A program made the translations under genes and the position numbers. Positions 1-9,529 of a stretch of DNA of 64,000 nt are shown here, piece after piece (within the stretch, counting starts at the first letter, position 1; every line of letters begins with the position of its first letter). The notes under the pieces were generated by a model. The model was not told where the DNA came from. It ran no database searches and saw only the letters and a list, made by a program, of their open reading frames with translations. Origin of the DNA: Panorpa germanica (Eukaryota; Arthropoda; Insecta; Mecoptera; Panorpidae); assembly GCA_963678705.1 (NCBI GenBank), contig OY783205.1, forward strand, positions 6,944,001-7,008,000, read 5' to 3'.

Positions 1-2193
1 ATCGGATTGTGGTAGTTCGCAGTTGTTAATTTTCACTGGTGTACACGTTCCTCTGCGCATGGTAAAAGTTACATGTACGGATTTGGATGCGTTGACTTTT
101 ATCCGCCATTTCTTGAGCCATACTTCGATCATGTTGAGGTTGTTCTGAAGATACTGTGATGCTAGACGAGGGTCTGTGTGCGATGATAGTACTGCTGTGT
201 CATCAGCAAACGTTGCTACAGTAGTTAATCTTGTAATTGGCAGACCTGCTGTATAAAGAAGATATAGAGTAGGTCCAAGCACGCTTCCCTGTGGGACTCC
301 TGATTGGATAGGATACAGATCTGTAAACTCGCTACCTTGTTTCACTAGGAAGTGCCTATTTGTCAAATACGATTTTAACAGCTGAAAGTGAGAGTATGGG
401 AGCAATTTTTTTATTTTAAATAAGATTCCTTTATGCCATACTTTGTCGAAGGCTTGCGATATGTCCAGGAAGGCAGCTGAGCTGTATCTTTTTGCGTTTA
501 GATCTTTGTTAACAAGTCGATGTACTTGTTCAATAGTTCCGTGTCTATTCCTGAATCCAAATTGATGCTCAGCGATTAGCTTTCTTGTATCGATTATCTC
601 TTTCAATTTTTTGACATATATTTTTTCAAGAACCTTAGACATCATTGGTAATAAGCTTATAGGCCTGTATGAAGTTACCTCTTCTGGTTTTTTTCCGGGT
701 TTAGGGATCATGATAATTTGGGCAACTTTCCAACTATTTGGGAAATAGTTTGTTCGAAGTATTGCATTAATTATGAATGTTAATAGTTTTATGCATTTCC
801 ATGGTAACTCATGAATGATTCTACCAGTTATTAGATCAAATCCGGGTGACTTTTTAATGTTTACTTCTTTGGAAATTGTATATAATAGGTCAGTGTATTT
901 AATTTTTGAATGGGGCAGATCCATTTGGAGAGGAGCATCCAGATATTCAGAAATTTCGTTTTCTTCAGCTGCAGATATTTCTGAAGAATATGGTTTAAAA
1001 ACCTCTTGCAGGTGATTAGCAAACATCAGAGCCTTATCTTTATCATTTTTGGCCCATTTATTCTTACCGTCTTTAATAGGTGGGTTGTGCAGTTGAGTAC
1101 TCTTCAGTTTTCGTGTAGCTTTCCATAGCGAGTAGTCTGATGCCTCAGACGGCGTTAGATTTGCAAGGTAATTTTGAATTTTAAGGTTTTTATATTCTAA
1201 TAACATGTCTTTCAATTCTTTTGTTGCTCTGTTCAGTTTTCGTTTGTACACCGAATCTCTCCTTTGTTGCCATAGTTTCCGCAGATGTATTTTTTGCATT
1301 ATTTTTTCCATAATAATGAGTGGCATATCATTTTTCCTTGGAAATATTTTATGTTTGGGGGTAGCAAACCATGCTGCTTCTTGTATGTTTTTTGTTATGC
1401 TTTCCACAGCTACTTCTATGTCTATTTCAGATCTTAATGGTATTTTTAGTGAGGTTAGGTCTTCTAACTTATGTCTGAATAGATCCCAGTCCGTTCTTTT
1501 ATTATGTAAATATGGCTCAGTTTCTTTATTGAGTATCTTCTTATAAACAGTGAGTATTACGGGTGAATGGTCAGACGATAATTCCAAACAAGATTCTGCC
1601 TTACATTTCTTGGTATCAATACCTTTCATAATAAAAAAGTCAATCACATCAGGAACTTTTTCCTTGTCAGAAGGCCAATAGGTTGGCTGATATGTTGACA
1701 TATGTTGCAGCTTATTTGCTGTCATGATTTTTACCAATTCTCTGCCCTTAGACGTAGTTAGTCTGGAACCCCATGTTGGATGTTTGGCGTTATAGTCACC
1801 TCCTGCTATAAATCTATTTCCCAATGTTTTAAAGAACTCCTCAAAATGCAGCTGTTTGTTGTTGTGCTTCGGTGGACAATATATAGCAGATATAATTATT
1901 GGTCCGTGTACGTCTTCTATTGAGACACTCGTTGCTTGTAGATGATCCTTAGTGTACTTATCTCGTTCATGATGTTTAATGTTATCTCTTATTATTATGG
2001 CAGTTCCTCCACGTGCCTTTCCATCCGGGTGATTCGTATTGTAAACTTTATAGTTCCGTTCTGTGAAGTGAGTCTCTGCTACCATCAAGATGTCTAAATC
2101 CTGGTTGAGTATAAAAGCTTTGATTTCCTGCGAGTGCTGGTGAAGACCATTCCACATTGCAATTTTGTATTTATCTTTTTTGTGTACAGCCAT
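1..2193 (-). CDS. LINE ORF2 protein: endonuclease and reverse transcriptase (partial)
   Basis: 731 codons run from the ATG at 2193-2191 to the window edge without a stop; I read every codon of this frame. The first 230 or so residues form an APE-type endonuclease (start IAMWNANGL, then FIAGGDYNAKHPTWGS and LSSDHSPVILT), which nicks target DNA. A linker leads to the reverse transcriptase: SYRPISLLPMMSKVLEK, AEHQFGFRNRHGT, FLDISQAFDKVWH (first catalytic Asp), SGVPQGSVLGP, and FADDTAVLS (catalytic FADD near position 200). The C-terminal Cys/His region is outside the window. All catalytic residues in view are conserved, so the copy could be functional. Confidence 0.92.
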   Translation of the reverse strand, partial: MAVHKKDKYKIAMWNGLHQHSQEIKAFILNQDLDILMVAETHFTERNYKVYNTNHPDGKARGGTAIIIRDNIKHHERDKYTKDHLQATSVSIEDVHGPIIISAIYCPPKHNNKQLHFEEFFKTLGNRFIAGGDYNAKHPTWGSRLTTSKGRELVKIMTANKLQHMSTYQPTYWPSDKEKVPDVIDFFIMKGIDTKKCKAESCLELSSDHSPVILTVYKKILNKETEPYLHNKRTDWDLFRHKLEDLTSLKIPLRSEIDIEVAVESITKNIQEAAWFATPKHKIFPRKNDMPLIIMEKIMQKIHLRKLWQQRRDSVYKRKLNRATKELKDMLLEYKNLKIQNYLANLTPSEASDYSLWKATRKLKSTQLHNPPIKDGKNKWAKNDKDKALMFANHLQEVFKPYSSEISAAEENEISEYLDAPLQMDLPHSKIKYTDLLYTISKEVNIKKSPGFDLITGRIIHELPWKCIKLLTFIINAILRTNYFPNSWKVAQIIMIPKPGKKPEEVTSYRPISLLPMMSKVLEKIYVKKLKEIIDTRKLIAEHQFGFRNRHGTIEQVHRLVNKDLNAKRYSSAAFLDISQAFDKVWHKGILFKIKKLLPYSHFQLLKSYLTNRHFLVKQGSEFTDLYPIQSGVPQGSVLGPTLYLLYTAGLPITRLTTVATFADDTAVLSSHTDPRLASQYLQNNLNMIEVWLKKWRIKVNASKSVHVTFTMRRGTCTPVKINNCELPQSD

Positions 2194-3344
2194 TATGCCA
2201 GTTTACTAATGACAGTAGTTAGTAAATTGAGCATAACTCCCATTTGTTCCAATAGCTTGCTGAGCATTTCTTCAAGTTTAGCCATGTTGTTAATAGGTTG
2301 ATTATATGTTGAAATAATTGGATTATGTTGTGTTTCTTGTACGCTATTTTTGTTGTTGACAGCTTGCGCGAATATCATGCCCGGACGAATTTGGAGGTCA
2401 GATATAAATTGCAGCTGTTGTGGGTTTTTCTTCTCTCGTAATGCTGGGTATAGTCGATGTTGGAGTTGCTGGTGGACTATGCAACCTCTATAGTTGGCTG
2501 GATGAGCGTTGTTGCAATTAACACATTTTACCTGGTCATCGCGTGTTTTGCGACTACAGTCTTTAGCTTCGTGATAACCTGCGCATTTGATGCATCTGAA
2601 AGACCTACGGCAATAAGTCTTTGTGTGACCGAAGGATTTACATCTGGTGCATTTCGGAATAATTCTTTTTGCATGAGGCGGTTCACATTGCACGATGTTA
2701 TTGTTTAGATTTCTTATGGAGTACACTTCCTTATTGTTTTCTTTAGGCTTAATGTCTATGTAAAACATTGGAAGAGGATTTTTTGTGGTTCTGTTTTTTA
2801 TGTTGTGTATGTTTACGGCTTCGTGACCTAATTCCAATAGAGCCTCTTTAATGGAGTTTATGTCTGTTCCATGATGTAGACCTCTCATAAGAAATCTAAA
2901 AGTTTTCTCGCTTTTAGGCCTGAATGTGTGATATTCAGTATTCCTGCTATCTAGTTCCTTTATCAGTTTACCGAAGGATTCCGCATCATGAACCTGTACT
3001 TTTACTGTTTCAAACGCTACAGTTTTTATCTCATATTGTCCATTTGTTATATCTTGGAGCAGTTTGTGGATGTGTTCAATAATTCCTACTTTGTATATAG
3101 TTACTGGTGGGGGCTTACGTTCAATATTTGTTTGACTAGATTCTTCCTCTACATTGAGATTGTCAAATCTGTTACTTGTTTCTATTGGTTTCTGTAGCCA
3201 GTAGTCACTCATCTTTGTTTGTTTCCGCGGTTTGTCTTCTTCTGGGCTTCTTAACCGTTTTTTATCCACTACGGTTATCCATGGAATCTGATGGTGATTT
3301 TCCTGATTTTGCACGTTAGGTTGTTGATGTTCCACTATGGGCAT
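2193..3344 (-). CDS. LINE ORF1 protein, gag-like with three zinc knuckles
   Basis: A 383-residue protein expected to bind the element RNA in a cytoplasmic ribonucleoprotein. After a charged N-terminal part there is a globular middle region (about residues 80-225) of the kind found before zinc knuckles in Jockey gag proteins. Three Cys/His knuckles follow: CTRCKSFGHTKTYC (CX2CX4HX4C), CIKCAGYHEAKDC, and CVNCNNAHPANYRGC. The C-terminal tail is amphipathic. The stop codon overlaps the ORF2 start by one base (TAATG at 2195-2191), so ORF2 is probably made by termination-reinitiation. The frame is intact. The start at 3344 is the first ATG, but the frame is open about 120 bases further upstream without an ATG. 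Confidence 0.88.
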   Translation of the reverse strand: MPIVEHQQPNVQNQENHHQIPWITVVDKKRLRSPEEDKPRKQTKMSDYWLQKPIETSNRFDNLNVEEESSQTNIERKPPPVTIYKVGIIEHIHKLLQDITNGQYEIKTVAFETVKVQVHDAESFGKLIKELDSRNTEYHTFRPKSEKTFRFLMRGLHHGTDINSIKEALLELGHEAVNIHNIKNRTTKNPLPMFYIDIKPKENNKEVYSIRNLNNNIVQCEPPHAKRIIPKCTRCKSFGHTKTYCRRSFRCIKCAGYHEAKDCSRKTRDDQVKCVNCNNAHPANYRGCIVHQQLQHRLYPALREKKNPQQLQFISDLQIRPGMIFAQAVNNKNSVQETQHNPIISTYNQPINNMAKLEEMLSKLLEQMGVMLNLLTTVISKLA

Positions 3345-3470
3345 TGTGTCAACGTGTTGGACGCTAGCCGTGACGGCTTCGCCCCTTATAGATGATTCTA
3401 TTTCTATTCTTTTTAGTAGTTTATACCGATTTTCTATTAAATACCTTAAGTTATCTTGCCATAAGACAAA

Positions 3471-3646
3471 AGATTATGGAATTCACTTTTCACAATGCTA
3501 TTAACTCATCAATAGGAATTGTTTTTTTTATTAACAACAAAAGAAATATTTGAATAGAATACTATTATTTAAAGATGTTTTAATAAAGATAATTAAAATA
3601 ATTTTTAGTATAATTTTATTTCTTATTTGAAGAGCTGTTGTATTTT
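3471..3646. other. AT-rich spacer, nothing recognised
   Basis: This short stretch lies between the 5' end of the Jockey-type LINE and the first small plus-strand frame of the Polinton-type relic. It is AT-rich with short A and T runs. I see no motif, repeat or coding frame that I can defend. Confidence 0.4.
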
Positions 3647-3739
3647 ATGCCCGCTTTTGACGACAACACAAGTACATCACATGACAATGAAATTATTTCA
3701 ATAGTTGAAGAATTAAAAGAAGCTAATATTAATATATAA
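3647..3739 (+). other. short plus-strand reading frame, unrecognised
   Basis: ATG at 3647 opens 30 codons (start MPAFDDNTSTSHDNEI) ending at TAA. The acidic, low-A-run composition looks more coding than the flanks, and it lies on the same strand as the truncated integrase downstream. It may be the remnant of a small gene of the Polinton-type relic. I recognise no family. Confidence 0.25.
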
Positions 3740-3795
3740 ATACTTAAACACATTCCCTTCTTTTTCATTAATTTATAACTATCCATGTAAGTAAC

Positions 3796-4023
3796 ATGAC
3801 TATTAACAAATTTGGAGTACACATACATAAGAAAAAAATTACTCGGCACGAAATAGTATCAAAAAATGATTTAAATATTATAGATAGACGTTAAAAAGCT
3901 GCAGAGAAAGATATTTATGATGCTTATATTAATAACTTTCAAAACTTTATTGAAGTAAATAAAAAAATTGCAACATTAATTACAGAATTAAAAACAAAAC
4001 ATAGTTTAGATATTAGTTCTTGA
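3796..4023 (+). pseudogene. broken small ORF upstream of the integrase fragment
   Basis: One frame runs 75 codons from ATG at 3796 (start MTINKFGVHIHKKK) to TGA at 4021-4023, with a single in-frame TAA about 32 codons in. The second half (FQNFIEVNKKIATLITELK and neighbours) could form a coiled coil. It ends 28 bases before the integrase ATG on the same strand, as expected for adjacent genes of a compact viral-type element. I do not recognise the protein. The reading is supported by composition and context, not by a named domain. Confidence 0.35.
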
Positions 4024-4051
4024 TAAATTTCGTATAATAATAATAATAAGT

Positions 4052-4228
4052 ATGAGCAAAACAAAAATAGGTATAATTAATGAGTTACATAAACCTGCGC
4101 GTAAAAACTATAAGCGTAGACATGTAATCATAAAAGGTCTAAATGATTGTTGTCAATCTGATTTAGTAGAAATGGCTCCATATGCAAAAGAAAACAAATT
4201 TTCAATTTTAAATATAAATAAAAAATAA
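4052..4228 (+). pseudogene. retroviral-type integrase, N-terminal fragment (Polinton-type)
   Basis: 58 codons from ATG at 4052 to TAA at 4226-4228. The visible text (INELHKPARKNYKRRHVI, then [12 protein letters not shown]) matches my recollection of the region just before and into the first catalytic Asp of the integrases carried by Polintons and by related transposon-derived proteins in nematodes and insects. The catalytic core should continue for over 150 residues, but similarity stops at about 4205 and a short tail leads to a stop. The gene therefore lacks most of its DDE core. It faces the DNA polymerase gene, whose own 3' end is lost at about 4250. Confidence 0.65.
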
Positions 4229-4244
4229 AATAGAGACACATATA

Positions 4245-4614
4245 ATTGTGTCTTTATGGCTTTTGCTTTTTTGATAATATCCAAATTATTAATTTTTAAT
4301 GCATACATTTTCGACCTTAAACCAATAAAATGAGTCATATTTTGACCATTATTTTCATCCTTCATAAGACCTACAATTTTTTTATTTACACGGGGGATAT
4401 TATATTGATTGTTTTCGGCATAATCACTTGTATCAAATTTTTGTATATCGCGCAATATTATTTCATATATGTCTGGTGTAATAATTTCATATATAAACGA
4501 ATCGGTATCCGTATATAAAAGTTTTAAGTTATTTTTAGAAAATTCCTTTTGCATGTAATTGTAATGAAAATCATACATTACAGTTTTTGATAGATCCAAT
4601 ATTGAAAAGCTCAC
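4245..4614 (-). pseudogene. DNA polymerase B fragment with motif C
   Basis: This piece carries the polymerase active-site motif [13 protein letters not shown], whose Asp pair binds metal, followed by [11 protein letters not shown] and [11 protein letters not shown] from the region after the palm. Similarity fades at about 4250, so the C-terminal thumb is missing. The frame differs from that of the piece carrying motif B upstream (4628-5062), so a frameshift lies between 4600 and 4630. It is part of the broken polymerase of the Polinton-type relic. Confidence 0.78.
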
Positions 4615-4627
4615 ATAAATAGGTTTA

Positions 4628-5062
4628 TTAAATTTTATGTGATTTTAGTAATTCTATGGCAACCACATTTTTATTAAAAATTGTTCGACTATGAAAATTA
4701 GGTTGTGCTATTAAATTTTTAGCTCCATAACAACCATGCCATTTTGTTTTTAATTTTATATCACGATGTTTTCTAACATTTTCCATTGTCTTACCAAATA
4801 CGCTATTATTCATTAATTTATACAAGTTTTTTTCAAAATCATTGGTAGCCATTTTCCTTTTATTTGTGTTCAAATCAATATAGATTTTAAGCCACGGTGA
4901 CTGATTAAATTTTATCGCACGATGTATTTTTGTATGTTTTATACCCAAGCTTATACATTGTTTCAAATTACTATGATGAATGACGTAGTTGTCCTTATCG
5001 TATAATGTAGTTAATAATTTTTTATCTTTACTTTCTGGTGGAATAAGATGTTCTGGACACAA
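4628..5062 (-). pseudogene. DNA polymerase B fragment with motif B
   Basis: About 144 codons include [14 protein letters not shown], the B-family motif B (Lys and Asn-Ser region that contacts the incoming nucleotide), within a palm/fingers segment. Its start repeats residues also present at the end of the upstream piece ([14 protein letters not shown]), because the DNA there is duplicated in tandem (4959-5067 and 5074-5182). The 115-base offset is not a multiple of three and shifts the frame. The piece ends in a stop just before the frameshift to motif C. Confidence 0.8.
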
Positions 5063-5182
5063 TGAATGGACAATGTTTCAAATTACTATGATGAATGACG
5101 TAGTTGTCCTTATCGTATAATGTAGTTAATAATTTTTTATCTTTACTTTCTGGTGGAATAAGATGTTCTGGACACAATGAAT
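4959..5182. repeat. 115-bp tandem duplication inside the polymerase gene
   Basis: Bases 4959-5067 and 5074-5182 read the same, at an offset of 115 bases, with six extra bases between them. Both copies encode the same polymerase segment. The duplication is recent relative to the relic, since the copies have not diverged, and it breaks the reading frame. Confidence 0.9.
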
Positions 5183-5942
5183 CTTTATGAATACTATGAA
5201 GACTTTGAGGATAATGTAGGTCTACTTCTAAGATGTAACCAATATTGCTATTGTCTGATAAATTACATATATTATTACTTAATTCTGAAATTTCCTGTTT
5301 GCTTAACCATTTATAATTTCCATATGGTAAATATTGAGACATTGCATGACCGTATAAATTATTAACGTCAAAATACATTAAATATTTAGATGGTAATTCA
5401 GGTTTATAATTTTCATTCATGTATTTGTTATTAGCCTCTGCATATCTGTTTGAACATTGACTTATACCTCCTCTGATACCTTTTTTAATAAATAGCCACA
5501 TATTTATATCCGTAAATAACTCCAGTTTTACATTGGTTATTTTTAGCATAGAATCCCACGCTAAACCTGGACCAGAAACATAATGGACTGGATCTAGTTT
5601 ATACGTCTCTAAACAATTATCTCGAAAATTTTCAAAGATGTCTGCCAATAACAAAACATCGGTCTTTAAATACAAATCTGAATATTGACCTAATGTTTCA
5701 ATATTAAATGTATTCCAAACGGTTTGAGCATGCTTGTAATCTTCATCAGACAAATAGCTTTCGTTTAATAAATTATAAAAATTATCTTGGGATGGTAAAC
5801 ATGTTTCGTTTAATTTTTCCCAAGAATTTACATAATCGTACGGAAATACACCTTTTTTACTTAACAAATCAAATTTTTCATTATTTAAATTGGTATATTC
5901 TGACCTTAAAATATTTAATTTGTTACTTGGTAAAATAGACGT
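5028..5942 (-). pseudogene. DNA polymerase B fragment with exonuclease III motif and motif A
   Basis: Reading on from the TAG at 5943-5945 in the same frame, this part carries YLKTDVLLLADIFENF (3'-5' exonuclease motif III with its Asp) and YFDVNNLYGHAMSQYLP (palm motif A, DxxxLY). The order fits family-B polymerases of the protein-primed type found in Polintons, adintoviruses and linear plasmids. An ATG lies at 5867, but the upstream residues are also polymerase-like, so it is an internal Met. The 3' end is interrupted by the tandem duplication. Confidence 0.85.
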
Positions 5943-6515
5943 CTAATTACTTAGAGAACTAGCCATGAATCTGTATGAGTCTACAAATCTTAACAATATA
6001 TTCGTTTCCTGCACATATTTTGTAAACGAAATATATTTTTCCTTATTAATTGGAAGTAAATTAGTTGGCCCACTAATGCCTGTGGCTAATTCGACAATTA
6101 TAAAATGCGCGTCATACGAAGACAAATTATGAAATATTATTGGTATTACATAACTTTCAATAAAATTTAAATTACAACTATTATGAGCAGGACCTCTATA
6201 ATTACCGCTCAAGTCACAATGGTCTCGTACTCGATCTTGTCCTAGAGATTTCTCGCAAATATGACAGTTTGTTGCATTTTTAAATTCGATGTTTTGCTGA
6301 TTAGTTAATGGTTTCATTGGTTTAAATTTTTTTATTTTATCTTCCAAGTTATACGCAATTTCTTTTAATTTATTCACAAACCACTGGACACAGTCCAGAC
6401 CACGGTAACTGTTATAGTAAGATTTAATGTTATTACAGGAATATTTTACATAATACCCCACACTGCATGCAACATGTTTCTGATATGCACATTTTTTTTT
6501 CAATATTCTGCACAT
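5943..6515 (-). pseudogene. DNA polymerase B fragment with endonuclease-VII-like zinc module and exonuclease II motif
   Basis: The module CHICEKSLGQDRVRDHCD followed by RGPAHNSCN has the paired Cys and DH...H...CN pattern of zinc-bound HNH/endonuclease-VII-type folds often embedded in insect PolB proteins of this class. It is followed by IIFHNLSSYDAHFII, the exonuclease II motif with its Asn and Asp. The frame ends at TAG (5943-5945), and reading continues in the same frame into the next piece, so this is a nonsense codon, not the true end. The start overlaps the preceding fragment in another frame. Confidence 0.8.
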
Positions 6516-7464
6516 TACTGTTCAATATGCTTTCGAAATCCGCATATATTACACAAGCATTTCTTAATTTTCGGTTAAAATTTTTAAACTCAAGTATATT
6601 AGAATCTCGAGGCATTATGGGTTTAACTGGCTTTAGGCCTAGGCCAGCACAATCTTGTAAATGTTCCTTAAACTTGCACTCATTTCTAAAATAATGTAAA
6701 CATCGATCACATATAAACTTTTTATGATTTGTTTTTGAAAGTTGATTACTAACAAGTCTCGATAAATTTTTAATCCAGCAAAAATGAAAGTTTATCTTAT
6801 CAGCTTCTTCATCCTCTAGACTCCCATCTTCTTCTTCTTCAGATTCATCATAATCTTCTTCTTTTTCTTCTTCATCCTCCACTACATAATCACTTTGTAT
6901 CATTAATAAATGTATGTGTTTAGTTTTAAGAGATTTGCTTACATAAACTGGAACAGTAATAAAAGATTTTTTGCTCTTCTTTAACACATACACATTTACT
7001 GATATATTGTTATTCAGTTTTTCAAATTCAGAAATTTGTGATAGGGTCATTGGAAATTTTAAACCACTTAAATTAAGAGTATTTATATATTTATAATAGG
7101 ATAATACTCTATCACCATGAACTTTTGCTGGATATAGCGCTGATAACACTGACCATACAAAACATAAGTTGTCATCATTTTGAACATTTAATATAGCCTT
7201 TTTTAGTTTTATTGCTACTGGTAAGTCAATAAAGGAAGAAACATAGAATGGCACAATCTTATTTATATTTAAAGTCAAATTAACAATTTTATATAAAGCC
7301 CAACCACTTTGACTTTCTTGAAAAGATTCCAAATCTTTCAGTATAGGTTCACTCACATGTTCTTGATACCATTGTTTTAAGTTTGTAGAAACACAAATTT
7401 CACAATTTTTTGTATTGAAATTTTTATATTCAAATATATTTTCATCTTCTTTCGCTGACGGCAA
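6433..7464 (-). pseudogene. DNA polymerase B fragment with C2H2-like finger and exonuclease I motif
   Basis: A 343-codon piece. The first 120 residues resemble the N-terminal half of large PolB proteins in insects (FQESQSGWALYKIVNL, NVQNDDNLCFVWSVLSALYP). A very acidic low-complexity stretch of Glu and Asp follows (about residues 200-220). Next come a C2H2-like finger, CDRCLHYFRNECKFKEHLQDC, and ACVIYADFESIL, the DxE exonuclease I motif. The frame shifts about 30 residues later, and the next fragment overlaps from 6515 in another frame. Confidence 0.8.
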
Positions 7465-7496
7465 AACGAATTCACCACAGAAAATAACATTAACTT

Positions 7497-7937
7497 TTAA
7501 TGCACCAAATTTTTTATAGCATTTTTAATTCGAGACATAAATAAATAATAGGCGTCATTCAAAAATTGTAATGGATCTATATGTTTAATATTAATTATCA
7601 CTCCGGTTCTAATGCGTCCTTTAAATGAAGAATTTAGATCTTGCCACTGAATTCGATTACTACGTTTTGAATTATTATTAGGTCCAACTGGTAAACCTTT
7701 TCCAACAATTTCCTTATCAAAATACTGTTGAAAAAATTTAAATATAGCTAAGTTGCTTTGAACACTTTGTCTAAATCCTACAGATGAAGTATTATTTTTT
7801 AATAGTTTGTTTAATAATTTTATATTGATTTTATTATACTTGGACCATTTCTCACACTGAATGTTTGGCTTCTTCAAACAGTTTAACTGCTCAATCACAC
7901 TCCTCATATGCTTAATAATTGAGTTAATGTCTTCCAT
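7497..7937 (-). pseudogene. N-terminal piece of the Polinton-type polymerase polyprotein
   Basis: 146 codons from ATG 7937. The most telling segment is FKGRIRTGVIINIKHIDP followed by FLNDAYYLFMSRI, which I recognise as the region that precedes PolB in many insect copies. It ends at TAA 7497 and the polymerase continues about 30 bases later in another frame, so this is probably one protein cut by a frameshift. The 5' flank (7938-7989) is AT-rich with ATTATT repeats; no promoter is recognised. Confidence 0.65.
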
Positions 7938-7989
7938 CGCAATTTATTATTATTATTTAATAATTATTTCACTTGTCATCCTATATATA

Positions 7990-8860
7990 TGTGGGGGTGA
8001 AAAATAAAACTATCACGGTTTAGCCCCAAGTGTGGGTGACAATTAAACCTATCCCGGTTGACGCCCTCAAGTGTGGGGTGCCAATAATGCTATCTTTGTT
8101 GACGTGGCTGTTTTGATCTCCTTTCAATCCTTAAGTTGAGCCTTCAGTAACAATATAGTTTATTACGAATAAGTTAACAGATAACTTTTGAATAATAGTA
8201 GTTCATTTAATTATTCCACAAAGAAAAAAGATACAATTACATCACAATAAAGTTAACATATCAAAATAGTTCACAATAACATTAACACTTGTTTATATAC
8301 AATGTTTAGGTTTGAAGACCTTTTAATGATTGCATATCACAAAGTAATGCGTAGTATAAATAGTACGTAGTTTACATTCACAACGATTTACAATGATAAA
8401 TACAACCTAGTAATTAACACTATACTTGTTTGCAAAAACCCAACTATTTATGCCTATAACAATAACAAATATTACAACTAGCAATATAGTTAAAACTGAT
8501 TACAATTCACAATGATATTAACAACTAGTTAAAATAACATATTCCTGAATGTAATAATGACGCCATACAACTCTGTGTATATCTACGCATCAGCCATCTT
8601 AATTACAATTATCTGCCGCGCCCAACCTGTGCCGTCAGCATACGATAGCTAGCGAACGTGTGTTGACCCGTTCCCTTAGACGTTCTCTGGACGCTGTAAG
8701 CGAACGGCTTAGAGGGGTCTACAAGTTGTTTCAAAACATTTACATTTAAACATTTAAATATTTCTTAATATTAGCCAAGTTCTTAACCTATAAGACAGAG
8801 TTCTTTATAATTATTATTTCTTAAAAACTAATTATATCTAATCCTAAATTAAATCCCACA
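7990..8860. repeat. 0.87-kb interspersed repeat, copy 1 (TGTGGG...CCCACA ends)
   Basis: The unit begins TGTGGGGGTG and ends AATCCCACA, so the termini are 6-bp inverted repeats starting TG and ending CA. TATATAT lies on both sides. A second copy with the same ends lies at 52192-53202; long blocks align throughout (for example AGTTGAGCC, TTAGGTTTGAAGACCTT, TATTTATGCCTATAACAAT). There is no coding frame. TG...CA ends and a palindromic TA-rich target are typical of solo LTRs; a MITE is the alternative. Read on the minus strand it starts TGTGGGATTTA, which resembles BEL-type LTR starts. Confidence 0.7.
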
Positions 8861-9529
8861 TATATATATACTCGCACATAAATATGAAACATATACCAAT
8901 ATACGTTCACATAAAAATATATCTGTCTCCCTCTTATACATAATATTTGTCTCTGGTTATATTTTGCTAATAAAATGAATTTGCAATTTTTTAAAAAAAT
9001 TATAACCGTTAAATTAATAAATATCTCACATGTTAAACGCAAAACATGCAGAAACAATACAGGAGTATGAATATTTACCATAACGCCCAATATGGTGATC
9101 TTCAAATCAAATAATCACTCTAACTACATATCTCACAGGCAGAAACATAATGTAACATGCACAGGTGTATGAATATTTACCATAACACCCAATATGGCGA
9201 TTTTCAAACTCATCATTACACCCAATATGGTGATCTTCAAATTAAATATTCACCCTATTTATATTCACCCTAACTAATTATCATTTTATATAGAGGGAAA
9301 ACATGCACAGGTGTATGAATATTTACCATTACACCCAATATGGCACACACATTAATTAATTACTCATATAAACAATACCTCTAAGTACACACTCAATCAT
9401 ACACAACCAATCATATGACATCTCAATGAACCACACTATCATCCGTCTCACTCACACACACATAACCTAATACCCGCTAAATTTACACCTTACACACACA
9501 ATAACACACGTAGCTGTTTAGGAATTTAA
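8861..9529. repeat. AT-rich stretch with degenerate tandem repeat
   Basis: A block containing AGGNGTATGAATATTTACCAT followed by ACNCCCAATATGG occurs three times, starting near 9061, 9162 and 9309, with a further CCCAATATGG piece near 9221. Spacing is about 101 and 147 bases. The rest (8861-9050 and 9350-9529) is AT-rich with CACACA-type simple sequence. No gene is seen. Confidence 0.6.

Larger units (their letters stand above)
1..3470 (-). mobile_element. Jockey-type non-LTR retrotransposon (LINE), 3' end outside the window
   Basis: Two open reading frames lie in the LINE order ORF1 (nucleic-acid-binding gag-like) then ORF2 (endonuclease plus reverse transcriptase), read on the minus strand. 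Both are free of stops over their visible length. The ORF1 frame stays open upstream of its first ATG to about position 3470, where an in-frame TAA appears, with no earlier ATG. That suggests either a 5'-truncated insertion or a start at the ATG at 3344. The 3' UTR and poly-A end lie left of position 1. The intact frames suggest a young copy. Assignment to the Jockey group rests on the ORF1 zinc-knuckle array plus the apurinic-type endonuclease and RT of ORF2. Confidence 0.9.
3640..7937. mobile_element. Polinton/adintovirus-like element relic, internally deleted
   Basis: Two hallmark genes of large protein-primed DNA transposons or endogenous viruses occur together: a retroviral-type integrase start on the plus strand (4052-4228) and a type-B DNA polymerase on the minus strand (about 4245-7937). 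The genes converge and both are cut off at their 3' ends within about 50 bases of each other, near 4205-4255. This suggests that one large deletion removed everything between them, including any capsid, ATPase and protease genes. No terminal inverted repeats were found. Many frame breaks in the polymerase show an old, inactive copy. I call the group Polinton-like from the gene pair; the finer class is uncertain. Confidence 0.72.

Noticed and set aside
815-1546. Plus-strand reading frames over the Jockey ORF2
   Set aside because: They are antisense shadows of an intact RT/endonuclease frame on the minus strand and show no domain.
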